From Streptococcus mitis SK564 (GTDB lineage Bacteria; Bacillota; Bacilli; Lactobacillales; Streptococcaceae): a stretch of 64,000 bases of DNA. The notes under the pieces are model-generated. The model saw only the letters and a program-made list of their open reading frames with translations. It was not told where the DNA came from and did not search any database. Positions 1 through 8,037 of the stretch are shown here, in pieces. The DNA lies in the NCBI RefSeq assembly GCF_000148525.1, contig NZ_AEDU01000006.1, positions 1 to 64,000 on the forward strand. The letters run 5' to 3'. Position numbers and translations under genes: made by a program. The number at the start of each line of letters is the position of its first letter. Position 1 is the stretch's first letter.

Positions 1-2013
1 GTTTTAATGGGAATTTATCAAAATAATAAAGGAGGAGCATTTTTCACTCACTCATTCCATAATGCATTAAAAGATAAAATAATTTATAGTCAAAATGCGA
101 AAAGCATGTTTGAAACTGTACATAGTAGTTTAGAAGATATGCGTAATAGTATAAAAAAAGCAAAAGAATATTTGTATAATGATTTAAACTATGCATATCT
201 TCTGCAAGAATATGATAATTTTTTCATTGATTCTCAAAATGAGTATATTAGAACGAAAAAAGTAGATCCTGAAAAACAGAATAAACTAAACGCTATGGAT
301 GCTGAAATTAAAAAGTATGAAGAGATACATAATGTACCTTTAGCTAAATTTGTATTTGACAATGGCTCAAATTCAGCAACTATGGTGATAAGTCATCCTC
401 ACTTAAAAACTTTACCTGTTATTTCACCCAATCAATCATCAAGTCCATATACCAAATATGAATATTTAAAAAAAGATACTAATGGAACAGTTACATTGGC
501 TGATGGTATTAGTACGGATAAATATAAAGCAATCATCAATAATGCTATCAACAAAGCTATTGATGATGATAAAAAAGTACGAAATATTACTCAACGGCTT
601 ATGTATTTTGAAACAATTCAATATGTAAATAATGTCTCTCGACCTTTTATTGACAAAATTTATAGAATTGAAGAATATTTAAATAAAAATCTCAAAAAAG
701 TAAAAGATGAACTTGCTAAAATTCAAACTGCGCTTGCAAATGCTAAAGCAGAATTGGCAATAGCTTCAAGCAAATATGCTTCTGCACTTGAAGCTAAAAC
801 AGAAGCTGAAAAAGAATTGGCAAGCAAAACAGCTAGTCCACTTCAAACAGAAGTTGCTGAAAAGCACTTGCAATTGGCAAACCTTGCTTTGAAAAATGCA
901 CAAGAACGTAAAGCAACTGCTGAAACAGCTGTTGAAAACTTCTCAAGAAGCCAAGCAGAAAAAGCAACTGCTCTTGAAACAGCTAAAGCTGAACTAGCTA
1001 CAGCCAAAACTGCTCAAAAAGATGCTGAAACTGCTCTTACAAATGCGCAAGCAAAATTGCAAGCAGAAGAAAACAAGTTGACTGCTCTTCAAGCTGAACA
1101 AGCAAAACTCCATGAAGAAAAAGACAAATTGGTGTCAGATGCGAAAGCAATTGCAACTGAATTGAGTGCTTATCTAAATGCAGACAAAAATCTTGCAGAT
1201 GCGCAAGCAAAAGTAGCTGATTTAGAAGCAAAACTAACTCAAGAAAAATCTGCTGCAAAATTGGCACAAGACAAATTGGATGCAGTTACAGCTAAATTGA
1301 AAGCTGAACAAGCTAAACTAGCTGAAATCCAAGAAGAGTTTGATAAGTTGGTTAAGGCTGAAAGCAAGGATGACTACAATTTATCAGATTGGTATCTGGA
1401 GTATCTTGCAGGGAAACAAGCGAAGAAGAAAACAGATACAGAACTCAAGAAAGTAGAAGACTCACAAGCTGGTAACTGGATTGAATCATCTGGTCGTTGG
1501 TGGTACAAACATGCTGATGGTTCATATACAACCAACGGTTGGGAACAAATAAAGGATAAATGGTACTACTTTGATCACGCAGGTTGGATGAAAACTGGCT
1601 GGGTCAAAACTGGTAGCTCATGGTATTACTTGAACAACTCAGGTTCAATGGCTACAGGATGGGTAAAAGATAATGGTACATGGTATTACCTTAACAAGTC
1701 AGGTTTAATGGCTACAGGATGGGTAAAAGATAACGGTACATGGTATTACTTGAACAAGTCAGGATCAATAGCTACAGGTTGGATAAAAGATAACGGTACA
1801 TGGTATTACTTGAATAACTCAGGCTCAATGGCTACAGGATGGGTAAAAGATAATGGTTCATGGTACTATCTTGACAAGTCAGGTGCTATGACAACAGGAT
1901 GGTTTAAAGTTTCTGGTAAATGGTACTACGCCTATAGTTCAGGAGCTTTAGCAGTAAACACCACTACACCAGATGGCTATACAGTCAATACCAACGGTGA
2001 GTGGGTAGGATAA
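1..2013 (+). CDS. Choline-binding surface protein with coiled coil (5' end may lie outside window)
   Basis: This is a surface protein held to cell-wall phosphocholine. The frame is open from base 1. The first visible ATG is at 7, but no signal peptide follows it and no ribosome site is visible, so the true start may lie upstream. Numbering from that ATG, residues 1-225 match nothing I recognise. Residues about 225-470 are a long Ala/Lys/Glu/Leu/Gln-rich coiled coil. Residues about 490-650 are eight 20-residue choline-binding repeats of the W-K-WYYL-SG-MATG type, and the tail TTPDGYTVNTNGEWVG is typical of pneumococcal choline-binding proteins. The layout resembles PspA-like proteins without a clear proline-rich linker. 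The ligand of the N-terminal half is unknown. Confidence 0.85.
   Translation, partial: VLMGIYQNNKGGAFFTHSFHNALKDKIIYSQNAKSMFETVHSSLEDMRNSIKKAKEYLYNDLNYAYLLQEYDNFFIDSQNEYIRTKKVDPEKQNKLNAMDAEIKKYEEIHNVPLAKFVFDNGSNSATMVISHPHLKTLPVISPNQSSSPYTKYEYLKKDTNGTVTLADGISTDKYKAIINNAINKAIDDDKKVRNITQRLMYFETIQYVNNVSRPFIDKIYRIEEYLNKNLKKVKDELAKIQTALANAKAELAIASSKYASALEAKTEAEKELASKTASPLQTEVAEKHLQLANLALKNAQERKATAETAVENFSRSQAEKATALETAKAELATAKTAQKDAETALTNAQAKLQAEENKLTALQAEQAKLHEEKDKLVSDAKAIATELSAYLNADKNLADAQAKVADLEAKLTQEKSAAKLAQDKLDAVTAKLKAEQAKLAEIQEEFDKLVKAESKDDYNLSDWYLEYLAGKQAKKKTDTELKKVEDSQAGNWIESSGRWWYKHADGSYTTNGWEQIKDKWYYFDHAGWMKTGWVKTGSSWYYLNNSGSMATGWVKDNGTWYYLNKSGLMATGWVKDNGTWYYLNKSGSIATGWIKDNGTWYYLNNSGSMATGWVKDNGSWYYLDKSGAMTTGWFKVSGKWYYAYSSGALAVNTTTPDGYTVNTNGEWVG
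1477..1959 (+). repeat. Tandem 60-bp choline-binding repeats
   Basis: Eight consecutive 60-nucleotide units each encode one 20-residue choline-binding repeat. The central units, about 1597-1896, are nearly identical to one another (TGWVKDNGTWYYLN repeated). The outer units are more diverged. Such identity favours slippage or unequal recombination that changes repeat number. Confidence 0.9.
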
Positions 2014-2037
2014 GGATGAGAAAAGGAATTTGAAATC

Positions 2038-3012
2038 ATGAAAAATAAAAAAATATTAGTTAGTTCTTTATTAGCAGGTTCGTTGTTATCAGTGGGTCTT
2101 ATGACTTCTAAACCAATGGAGGTTCATGCTTTAACAGATATGAGTGTCAAGGATACTCAAAATCCCTTGAAAATCACCTTAATACCGACAGCGGGAGGTT
2201 CTACATCAGCTACTCTTTTAGTTGACCTACAAAGAAGTTCCAACGTTAATGATAGTACTTCTCTCTATTTTGATATAGTTAATGAGAGTACTGGAACTTT
2301 GACTGAATCGCATTATTTTGGTAAATTTGATGGCAAGAATAGATTACAGTCGGGTATTAATTTACTTCTAGTAGAGGATGGCAATTATTATTTAGATATA
2401 TATAGTGTAGATGATTTTGGAAAACGTTATTTTGGACGTTCAGAAATTTTTAGAATATCAGATAAGGAATACTATCCTATTAAGAAAGTAGAAGCACCCA
2501 AAGCTACTGAAGCTCCAAAACAAACCACTAGCTCTAACTCAGGTCAGACTGGTTGGTCAGGTTCTTCTTACTATAAAGCTGGTGTTAAAGTAGTCAATCA
2601 ATGGATTTTTGATGTTCAGTACAATTCTTACTTCTACCTAAATGCTTCAGGTAACTTTGTTCAAAATGCTTGGTCAGGAAGTTATTACCTCAAATCAGGT
2701 GGCTACATGGCTAAGAGCGAGTGGATTTATGACAATAACTATAAATCATACTATTACTTGACAGCAGAGGGTAGCTATGCACGTAATACCTGGGCTGGAA
2801 GTTACTACCTTAAATCAGATGGTAAAATGGCCAAGAGTGAGTGGATTTATGATAGTAGCTACCAATCTTACTATTACCTAACGTCAGAAGGAAGCTATGC
2901 TCGTAACCAATGGGTAGGTGACTACTACCTCAAATCGAATGGTAAGATGGCAGTCAACGAACGTACCCCAGATGGCTACAAAGTAGATGGCTCAGGTAAG
3001 TGGGTAAAATAA
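2038..3012 (+). CDS. Choline-binding protein, secreted
   Basis: The 324-residue product has a signal peptide at residues 1-32 (MKNKKI, then a hydrophobic core, cleaved after VHA). A beta-rich domain of unknown function covers about 33-150. A short Pro/Thr/Ser linker follows, and then choline-binding repeats with alternating WIYD-Y-SYYYL and W-GSYYLKS-GKMA units. The C-terminal tail RTPDGYKVDGSGKWVK is that of the family. It starts 25 bp after the preceding choline-binding gene, so the two may be cotranscribed. Its two-type repeat pattern differs from that of the upstream gene, so it is not a simple duplicate. The ligand of the N-terminal domain is not predictable from sequence. Confidence 0.88.
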   Translation: MKNKKILVSSLLAGSLLSVGLMTSKPMEVHALTDMSVKDTQNPLKITLIPTAGGSTSATLLVDLQRSSNVNDSTSLYFDIVNESTGTLTESHYFGKFDGKNRLQSGINLLLVEDGNYYLDIYSVDDFGKRYFGRSEIFRISDKEYYPIKKVEAPKATEAPKQTTSSNSGQTGWSGSSYYKAGVKVVNQWIFDVQYNSYFYLNASGNFVQNAWSGSYYLKSGGYMAKSEWIYDNNYKSYYYLTAEGSYARNTWAGSYYLKSDGKMAKSEWIYDSSYQSYYYLTSEGSYARNQWVGDYYLKSNGKMAVNERTPDGYKVDGSGKWVK

Positions 3013-3028
3013 GGAATTAGAGTTCAAT

Positions 3029-3403
3029 ATGGAAAATGTAATTGGTAAATTAAAAAGCTTATTTGAAACCAAACGTAAGGAGAGCATTGCAGGTTTAGTT
3101 GTAATTGCACTAGTGTTAATTTTTGGAATAAAGAAATTAACGACTGATCCCTTAGATGGAACTTATGAAATTTTAACAAAACGTGATCATTTAGTCATGG
3201 TGATTAAAGGAAATGCTGGGACCGTCACCTCTGAGGATTCAGACGGAGACAAAGAACAAAGACTAGTGAAAATTGATAAACAAAAGAAAGAATTGACAAT
3301 CACAGACACTAAAGGAAGAAATTTAGGAAAAACAAAATATATGTTAAAAGATAAGGAACTTTATCTTCAAGAGCCAGATCAAACCTTTAACCGAGTAAAA
3401 TAG
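3029..3403 (+). CDS. Small single-pass membrane protein, unknown function
   Basis: The 124-residue protein has one transmembrane segment at about 19-36 (IAGLVVIALVLIFGI). A charged extracytoplasmic domain with predicted beta character follows (DGTYEILTKRDHLVMVIKG, then the EDSDGDKE stretch). It starts 17 bp after the choline-binding gene, so it is probably in the same transcript. The small soluble part resembles the generic lipocalin-like or DUF4767-type beta domains of streptococcal surface proteins, but I do not recognise a family. Confidence 0.7.
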   Translation: MENVIGKLKSLFETKRKESIAGLVVIALVLIFGIKKLTTDPLDGTYEILTKRDHLVMVIKGNAGTVTSEDSDGDKEQRLVKIDKQKKELTITDTKGRNLGKTKYMLKDKELYLQEPDQTFNRVK

Positions 3404-3418
3404 ACTACACATTAAAAG

Positions 3419-3452
3419 CTTACCTCAGTACCCTAAAAGTTACTGGGGTAAG
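3419..3452 (+). other. Strong intergenic RNA hairpin
   Basis: A 12-bp stem (CTTACCTCAGTA with TACTGGGGTAAG, one G-U pair) has a 10-nt loop. No T-run follows, so it is not a standard terminator. It may protect mRNA ends or mark a processing site between the 124-residue and 137-residue genes. Confidence 0.6.
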
Positions 3453-3476
3453 AAATTGTATATAGGGAGAATATGA

Positions 3477-3890
3477 ATGAAATTTAAAAAATTAATAACT
3501 ATAGCTAGTTTAGTAGGATTGATTACTTTCTTATTGCCAGTTGTTTCATCGGGTAATCAGTTTATACCTCCATTAAGTGAACATGTTTCAGAATATTTAG
3601 ATGCACCATTATGGTATTTATTTTTGATTTGGTATGGTGCATTTGTGATTACTTTTTTATTGTCTTTAGTAATTGGAAAAGGAAGGGTGCTTCAAATTAT
3701 TACATCTATTATAGTTATTCTAGTAAGTTTATTTGGAATTTTTGTTCATTTTTCAATAACAAAAGAATTGGTTGGAAGATCGGATTTAGGTTTTGGAGCG
3801 ATTCTATATTATGTCTGTGTTTTGATAAATATTTTTGCAGCAATAATGGTCATAAAAGGTGATAAGACTACTAGTAAACAGATTCATTAA
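3477..3890 (+). CDS. Small integral membrane protein, unknown
   Basis: The 137-residue protein has four predicted transmembrane segments at about 7-24, 46-66, 71-91 and 107-125. A gggaga ribosome site at 3465-3470 fits the ATG at 3477. An ATG four bases upstream would give only a 4-codon peptide. The sequence is AT-rich like its neighbours. I recognise no motif. It sits in an accessory block of envelope genes. Confidence 0.65.
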   Translation: MKFKKLITIASLVGLITFLLPVVSSGNQFIPPLSEHVSEYLDAPLWYLFLIWYGAFVITFLLSLVIGKGRVLQIITSIIVILVSLFGIFVHFSITKELVGRSDLGFGAILYYVCVLINIFAAIMVIKGDKTTSKQIH

Positions 3891-3961
3891 ATAACTTTCT
3901 TTCAGTAGTAGTTGGGATGAATGTGATAGTAATGGCAGGTTTTTAGTAAAATAGAAAAAAG

Positions 3962-5044
3962 ATGGAGAATGAAGTGGAAGAAAAATCAGTATTATTAGAA
4001 AATTTATATAATCTACATAGAGGTATAGATTATATTTATCAAAAGCAAAACTATAAGATGAAGTTAGAAAATGATAGAAGGAAAGCTAAGCAAATACAAG
4101 CTCAATTACAAAATTTATTAGAAAGTAATTCATCTAACAAAATAGAGAAAATGATGAGGCAATCATTTTATGTAGTTCTGTTTGGTGCTTTGGGAAATCT
4201 AGCTAAATTTCTACTAATGTTTTGGTTTGGTGACGGTAATCTTCTTGAACTTGTTATGTATTTGGCAGCAACAGCAATTTTAATTTTTTATCTTCAAAAA
4301 AAGATACGTCGAAAAACAGAAAAATGGTTAAATATATGGACAGGGATTATTTTAGTCATGTTATTAGCTGCACCTCTTAGGATAATATTTTTTGCAATAA
4401 TAGGGTTAATAAGTTTTAACTTATTTGAAGGTATATTTTTTTCAATTATAGCCTTAGGAATGCTTTATTTAACTTCTATTTTAGGTAAAATTTGGTATCC
4501 TAAATGGGTTGATTTCATTAATACGCTAATTGATGATGATAATAAACAACTCATTAAAAATTCAGGCATGAGACAGTCTGATTATGATAGACAGATTAGA
4601 CATGAACAAGAAATTAAGCAAGAGCAACAGCAGTGTGAAATAGAGATGCAAGAAGCTGCAGGAGCTCTAGTGGCTTTTGGTAGTGGATGGTATCCCAAAG
4701 ATTACTATTTCATAGAAGCTATAGAATTTTTTATCGGAGCTTTAGAAAATTTCAAAGCTGATAATATGAAGGAACTTGTAAATTTATATGATGAAACAAA
4801 ATATAAAGAATTACAGTTGAACTATCAGAAAGAAATGCTACAGTTACAAAGGGAACAATATATTGATACTAAGAAAATGCTTCAAGCATTAAGATATAAC
4901 AATTATGTTCAAACTTTGCAATTACAGCAGTTAGATGGAATCCGTAGAAATACAGAAGAAGCAGTTGATTACTTGAGAAATTTACATGTTCAAGAAAATC
5001 ATTACCATACGCATAATCATTACCATCAAAATAATATTTATTGA
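3962..5044 (+). CDS. Membrane protein with coiled coils and His-rich tail, unknown
   Basis: The 360-residue product has an N-terminal charged helix at 1-60 and three or four transmembrane segments between about 68 and 180. A long Glu/Gln-rich coiled coil covers about 205-345, and the C-terminus is histidine-rich (HYHTHNHYHQNNIY). ATG 3962 has a poor ribosome site. GTG 3974 has ggag at 3964-3967 with 6-bp spacing and may be the real start. The architecture (helical bundle in the membrane, cytoplasmic coiled coil, His tail) suggests a scaffold or a metal-binding tail. I do not recognise a family. Confidence 0.65.
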   Translation: MENEVEEKSVLLENLYNLHRGIDYIYQKQNYKMKLENDRRKAKQIQAQLQNLLESNSSNKIEKMMRQSFYVVLFGALGNLAKFLLMFWFGDGNLLELVMYLAATAILIFYLQKKIRRKTEKWLNIWTGIILVMLLAAPLRIIFFAIIGLISFNLFEGIFFSIIALGMLYLTSILGKIWYPKWVDFINTLIDDDNKQLIKNSGMRQSDYDRQIRHEQEIKQEQQQCEIEMQEAAGALVAFGSGWYPKDYYFIEAIEFFIGALENFKADNMKELVNLYDETKYKELQLNYQKEMLQLQREQYIDTKKMLQALRYNNYVQTLQLQQLDGIRRNTEEAVDYLRNLHVQENHYHTHNHYHQNNIY

Positions 5045-5076
5045 TTTATATAAGTGAAATTAAAATTAGAAATAAT

Positions 5077-6273
5077 ATGAAGAAAATTATAAACATGATG
5101 ACCTGTCTGGGTTTACTTTGTGGTTTGTTTTCACTAGTGAATTCAGCCCAAGCTGACAGTACTGACAACAACCAACTATTGCCACAAATCACTGAGAAGT
5201 GGGAGAGTAAACATCTATTTGAAAATAATATTAATAGACTTGGTTACGCTTTGAAGGATATTGACAAAAATGGGACGGATGAATTATTAATCGGTTTGAC
5301 CAATGGTGAAAAATGGGAACTGTTTGAAGTATATTATATGAATGGTAATACTCCCACTCCATTATTTGATAGATTTTGGGATACAAGTCTTAGAATGGGG
5401 ACAGTTATTGATACCTACACAGATGGTAGTATTATGGTGTTCGAAAGTGCTCCAGGGATTATGTCATATAGATTGTTCCAACTTTCTAAAGAAAATAAGG
5501 AGGCAAGTTTAATTAAAAAAGGTGAATTTAGAGCAGGAGAAGGTGATCTAAGCGAGTTAAATCTTGATTCTAAAACAAAAATAGATACCTCAACTATTGA
5601 ATATACTTCTCTAAATCTCCCGATTGTTGGAGATAATATGGATCCTAATCCCCCTATGCCCAAGCCCCTTGTTGATGCTAAAATTGGTGATGAAATTCCT
5701 CTCCCATCCGAATTAGTGGGTACTTGGATTAATAAAGAACCTAATAATGGTACTAAACCTGGTAGAGCTTCATCACTCATTTTAGGAGAAGATGGAAACT
5801 ACACTGGAACCTTTAAAGATGGAGATATTAAAGGAAAATTATCTCGACTAAAAAAAGTGAGTGAGAACGGATTTATTGTCTTAAAAGAGAAAAATGACGG
5901 AGAAGCTTTCTTTTTTAGTGTAGGTTTAGGAGCAGTTTTGCTTCCTGGTGAGCGAATTGATTTTGGGCTGGTATTGGAAGGACGGAATTTATATAATGCG
6001 TCATGGTTAGTCAAAGAAGGAGAGGAAGACTATTCTAAGCCCACCATGCTCGCAACTTTTGTAAATCCAAATTATGGTCCTAAGAAAATAGAGAAAAAAT
6101 CAGAGCAAGAAGTAGCGAAACAAGGAGATACAGTGCCAGAATCAACTCAAGACAGTAGTGAGGAGATAAAGCCAGAACAAAAACTATTCGGAAACATTCC
6201 AGTGTTTGCCATTGTTGCAGGAGCTGGACTCGTTCTTGTTTTAATCCTTGCTATATTTTTGTTTAAAAAATAA
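5077..6273 (+). CDS. Secreted/membrane-anchored protein with VCBS-like motif, unknown
   Basis: Translation from ATG 5077 gives a signal peptide (MKKIINMMTCLGLLCGLF, cleaved near AQA). The reading frame extends back to a TTG at 5041, but that start would put the signal peptide inside. Near residue 50 is the motif YALKDIDKNGTDELLIGL, typical of FG-GAP/VCBS-like calcium-binding repeats in Firmicute lipoproteins. The middle of the protein is beta-rich. An acidic Ser/Glu linker leads to a C-terminal transmembrane helix at about 375-396 and KK at the end, so the protein is anchored with its bulk outside. It ends the accessory block. Confidence 0.68.
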   Translation: MKKIINMMTCLGLLCGLFSLVNSAQADSTDNNQLLPQITEKWESKHLFENNINRLGYALKDIDKNGTDELLIGLTNGEKWELFEVYYMNGNTPTPLFDRFWDTSLRMGTVIDTYTDGSIMVFESAPGIMSYRLFQLSKENKEASLIKKGEFRAGEGDLSELNLDSKTKIDTSTIEYTSLNLPIVGDNMDPNPPMPKPLVDAKIGDEIPLPSELVGTWINKEPNNGTKPGRASSLILGEDGNYTGTFKDGDIKGKLSRLKKVSENGFIVLKEKNDGEAFFFSVGLGAVLLPGERIDFGLVLEGRNLYNASWLVKEGEEDYSKPTMLATFVNPNYGPKKIEKKSEQEVAKQGDTVPESTQDSSEEIKPEQKLFGNIPVFAIVAGAGLVLVLILAIFLFKK

Positions 6274-6310
6274 GATTTTATAAAATCCTTATGATTTACT
6301 ATTAGATAAA

Positions 6311-6354
6311 AAACCTCAAGAACTAGGGTTGAAAGCTAGTTCTTGAGGTTTTTA
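6311..6354. terminator. Bidirectional Rho-independent terminator
   Basis: A 16-bp perfect stem (aaacctcaagaactag with its complement) has an 8-nt loop. A-rich sequence lies on one side and T-rich on the other. It separates the accessory block from the convergent LysR gene. Confidence 0.9.
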
Positions 6355-6377
6355 GGTTATTCGATTTAGAGTGACTC

Positions 6378-7286
6378 TCAACTATCAAACTGGACTTCTT
6401 CTAGGAGATAGTCGATAAAGCGTTCACCCATCTTGGATAGGCTGGTTTTCTCATGCTGGATATAGACCAACTCAATGGGGTCATCAATGTCCAGTGGGAT
6501 AGAAACGATATTGTCTCCGTTGAGGTTGCTGTTCAAAATCCCTGTTGCGATTGTGTATCCGTCCAGACCAATCAAGAGATTAAAGAGGGTGGCACGGTCA
6601 CTAACCACAATGGATTTCTTGTGGTGCTCTTGAGAAAGAATCTCTTCTGAGAAGTAGAAGGAATTGTGCGTCCCCTGGTCATAGCTGAGGTAAGGGAAGT
6701 TTTCCAAATCAGATAGTTTCACCTTGTCTTTCTTTGCCAGAGGGTTGGTCTTGCTGACAAAGATATGTGGTTGCGCTGTGAAGAGATGGTGTGCCAGGAG
6801 GTGGTTGTCATCCAGCATTTTTGTTAAAACATCACGGTTGTAGCTGTTCAAAAATAGGACACCGACCTCACTACGGAAGTTCTTGACGTCGTCAATAATC
6901 TCCCAAGTCCGAGTTTCACGAAGGAAGAGCTCGTATTTCTCCATATCACTTTTCTTGAGCAGAGAAACAAAGGCATTGACCACAAAGGCATAGTGTTGAG
7001 ACGAAACGCTAAAGAGTTCGCGGTGGGCGACAGGATTTTTATAGCGTTCCTCCAGAAGCTGGGTCTGCTCGACAACCTGACGGGCATAAGAGAGGAACTC
7101 CATCCCATCACGGGTCAAGGTAATACCCTTGGGATTGCGGATAAAGATTTCAATGCCCATTTCATTTTCCAAATCTCTCACAGCGTTGGAAAGACTCGGT
7201 TGAGTGATAAAGAGTTGCTTAGCTGCCTCATTCATGGAGCCGGTTTCGACGATTTTGATAATATAATGTAATTGTTGAATTCTCAT
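6378..7286 (-). CDS. cpsY: LysR-family regulator, CpsY/MtaR type
   Basis: The 302-residue transcription factor has an N-terminal winged helix-turn-helix (MNEAAKQLFITQPSLSNAVRDLE at about 17-39) and a C-terminal substrate-binding-like effector domain. The N-terminus MRIQQLHYIIKIVETGSMNEAA matches the streptococcal CpsY/MtaR family, which controls methionine uptake and surface or neutrophil-resistance genes. I chose the start at 7286. The longer frame to 7424 has no family similarity. The putative -10 (TACAAT, minus strand) ends only 6 bp before this ATG and there is no ribosome site, suggesting a leaderless transcript. It is divergent from yqgQ. Confidence 0.85.
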   Translation of the reverse strand: MRIQQLHYIIKIVETGSMNEAAKQLFITQPSLSNAVRDLENEMGIEIFIRNPKGITLTRDGMEFLSYARQVVEQTQLLEERYKNPVAHRELFSVSSQHYAFVVNAFVSLLKKSDMEKYELFLRETRTWEIIDDVKNFRSEVGVLFLNSYNRDVLTKMLDDNHLLAHHLFTAQPHIFVSKTNPLAKKDKVKLSDLENFPYLSYDQGTHNSFYFSEEILSQEHHKKSIVVSDRATLFNLLIGLDGYTIATGILNSNLNGDNIVSIPLDIDDPIELVYIQHEKTSLSKMGERFIDYLLEEVQFDS

Positions 7287-7292
7287 GTTTTT

Positions 7293-7322
7293 ATTGTACC
7301 ACACTTGCGTCAGAATCGCCAA
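7293..7322 (-). promoter_or_regulatory. Putative cpsY promoter
   Basis: On the minus strand, TTGGCG (7322-7317) and TACAAT (7298-7293) are separated by 18 bp. Only six bases separate the -10 from the start codon, so transcription would begin at or next to the ATG. Confidence 0.55.
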
Positions 7323-7361
7323 AGAAGATAGGAAAATCAGGAGCATTGTGTGGGTCTCTTC

Positions 7362-7390
7362 TTGAAAAAAAGACAAAATTTTGCTAGAAT
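7362..7390 (+). promoter_or_regulatory. Putative yqgQ operon promoter
   Basis: TTGAAA (7362-7367), a 17-bp spacer and TAGAAT (7385-7390). The ATG of yqgQ is at 7398, 7 bp downstream of the -10, which leaves essentially no 5' leader. Confidence 0.65.
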
Positions 7391-7397
7391 GAGTCTT

Positions 7398-7619
7398 ATG
7401 AAAACATTCTATGATGTGCAGCAATTCCTCAAACGATTTGGTATTATTGTTTATATGGGAAAACGCTTATATGATATTGAACTGATGAAGTTGGAACTCT
7501 CTCGGATTTACGATGCAGGGTTGATGGACAAATTAGACTATCTAGAAGCAGAAGCAGTTCTTCGCAGGGAGCACAAGCTAGAATTGGATTATATTGAGAA
7601 AAATGGAGAAAAGAACTAA
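7398..7619 (+). CDS. yqgQ: YqgQ/DUF910 family small protein
   Basis: The 73-residue product MKTFYDVQQFLKRFGIIVYMGKR... matches the YqgQ family: a small helical cytoplasmic protein of unknown role, often beside glucokinase or rhodanese genes in Firmicutes. It overlaps the next gene by one base (TAATG), so the two are translationally coupled. No ribosome site precedes the start and the promoter -10 is only 7 bp away. A second in-frame ATG lies at 7389 and would add three residues. Confidence 0.85.
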   Translation: MKTFYDVQQFLKRFGIIVYMGKRLYDIELMKLELSRIYDAGLMDKLDYLEAEAVLRREHKLELDYIEKNGEKN

Positions 7620-8002
7620 TGGTTACTTGGATTTTGTGGGCACTTATACTAGCAATGTTGGCATGGATGGGCTTTAACTATCTTCGTATTCGCCGTGCGG
7701 CTAAAATTGTAGACAATGAGGAGTTTGAAGCCTTGATTCGTACGGGTCAATTGATTGATTTGCGCGATCCAGCAGAATTCCACAGAAAACATATCCTTGG
7801 TGCTCGCAATATTCCTTCAAGTCAGTTGAAGACTAGTCTTGCAGCCCTTCGTAAAGATAAACCTGTCCTTCTTTACGAAAATCAACGTGCGCAACGTGTG
7901 ACAAATGCGGCCCTTTACTTGAAAAAACAAGGTTTTTCTGAGATTTATATCCTTTCTTATGGTTTGGATTCTTGGAAAGGGAAAGTTAAAGTTGAGAAAT
8001 AA
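7619..8002 (+). CDS. Membrane-anchored rhodanese-like protein lacking the catalytic cysteine
   Basis: The 127-residue protein has an N-terminal transmembrane helix (about 4-22) and a single rhodanese fold (LIDLRDPAEFHRKHILGARNIP at about 47-66, then the active-site strand VLLYENQRAQR). Active rhodaneses have Cys at the start of the loop after this strand. Here it is Glu, and the protein has no cysteine at all, so it cannot transfer sulfur by the usual persulfide chemistry. It is probably a binding or regulatory module. It is coupled to yqgQ. Confidence 0.85.
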   Translation: MVTWILWALILAMLAWMGFNYLRIRRAAKIVDNEEFEALIRTGQLIDLRDPAEFHRKHILGARNIPSSQLKTSLAALRKDKPVLLYENQRAQRVTNAALYLKKQGFSEIYILSYGLDSWKGKVKVEK

Positions 8003-8008
8003 GAAAAC

Positions 8009-8037
8009 GAGCTTGGATGTTTCCGAGCTCATTTTTT
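8009..8037. terminator. Terminator between rhodanese and rsuA
   Basis: Stem gagcttgga with ttccgagctc (one G-U pair) followed by six T residues on the + strand. It lies between convergent genes and its T-run reaches the rsuA stop codon. Confidence 0.85.

Noticed and set aside
1037..1267. Open frame on the minus strand inside the choline-binding gene
   Set aside because: It is a low-complexity shadow of the repetitive coiled-coil coding sequence, with no ribosome site or independent support.
2038..3012. Assigning a specific Cbp name to the second choline-binding protein
   Set aside because: Names such as CbpL come to mind from gene position, but the N-terminal domain lacks the Excalibur motif I would expect, so no symbol was given.
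5415..5780. 121-residue minus-strand frame
   Set aside because: It lies fully inside the signal-peptide protein gene on the other strand and has no recognisable features.
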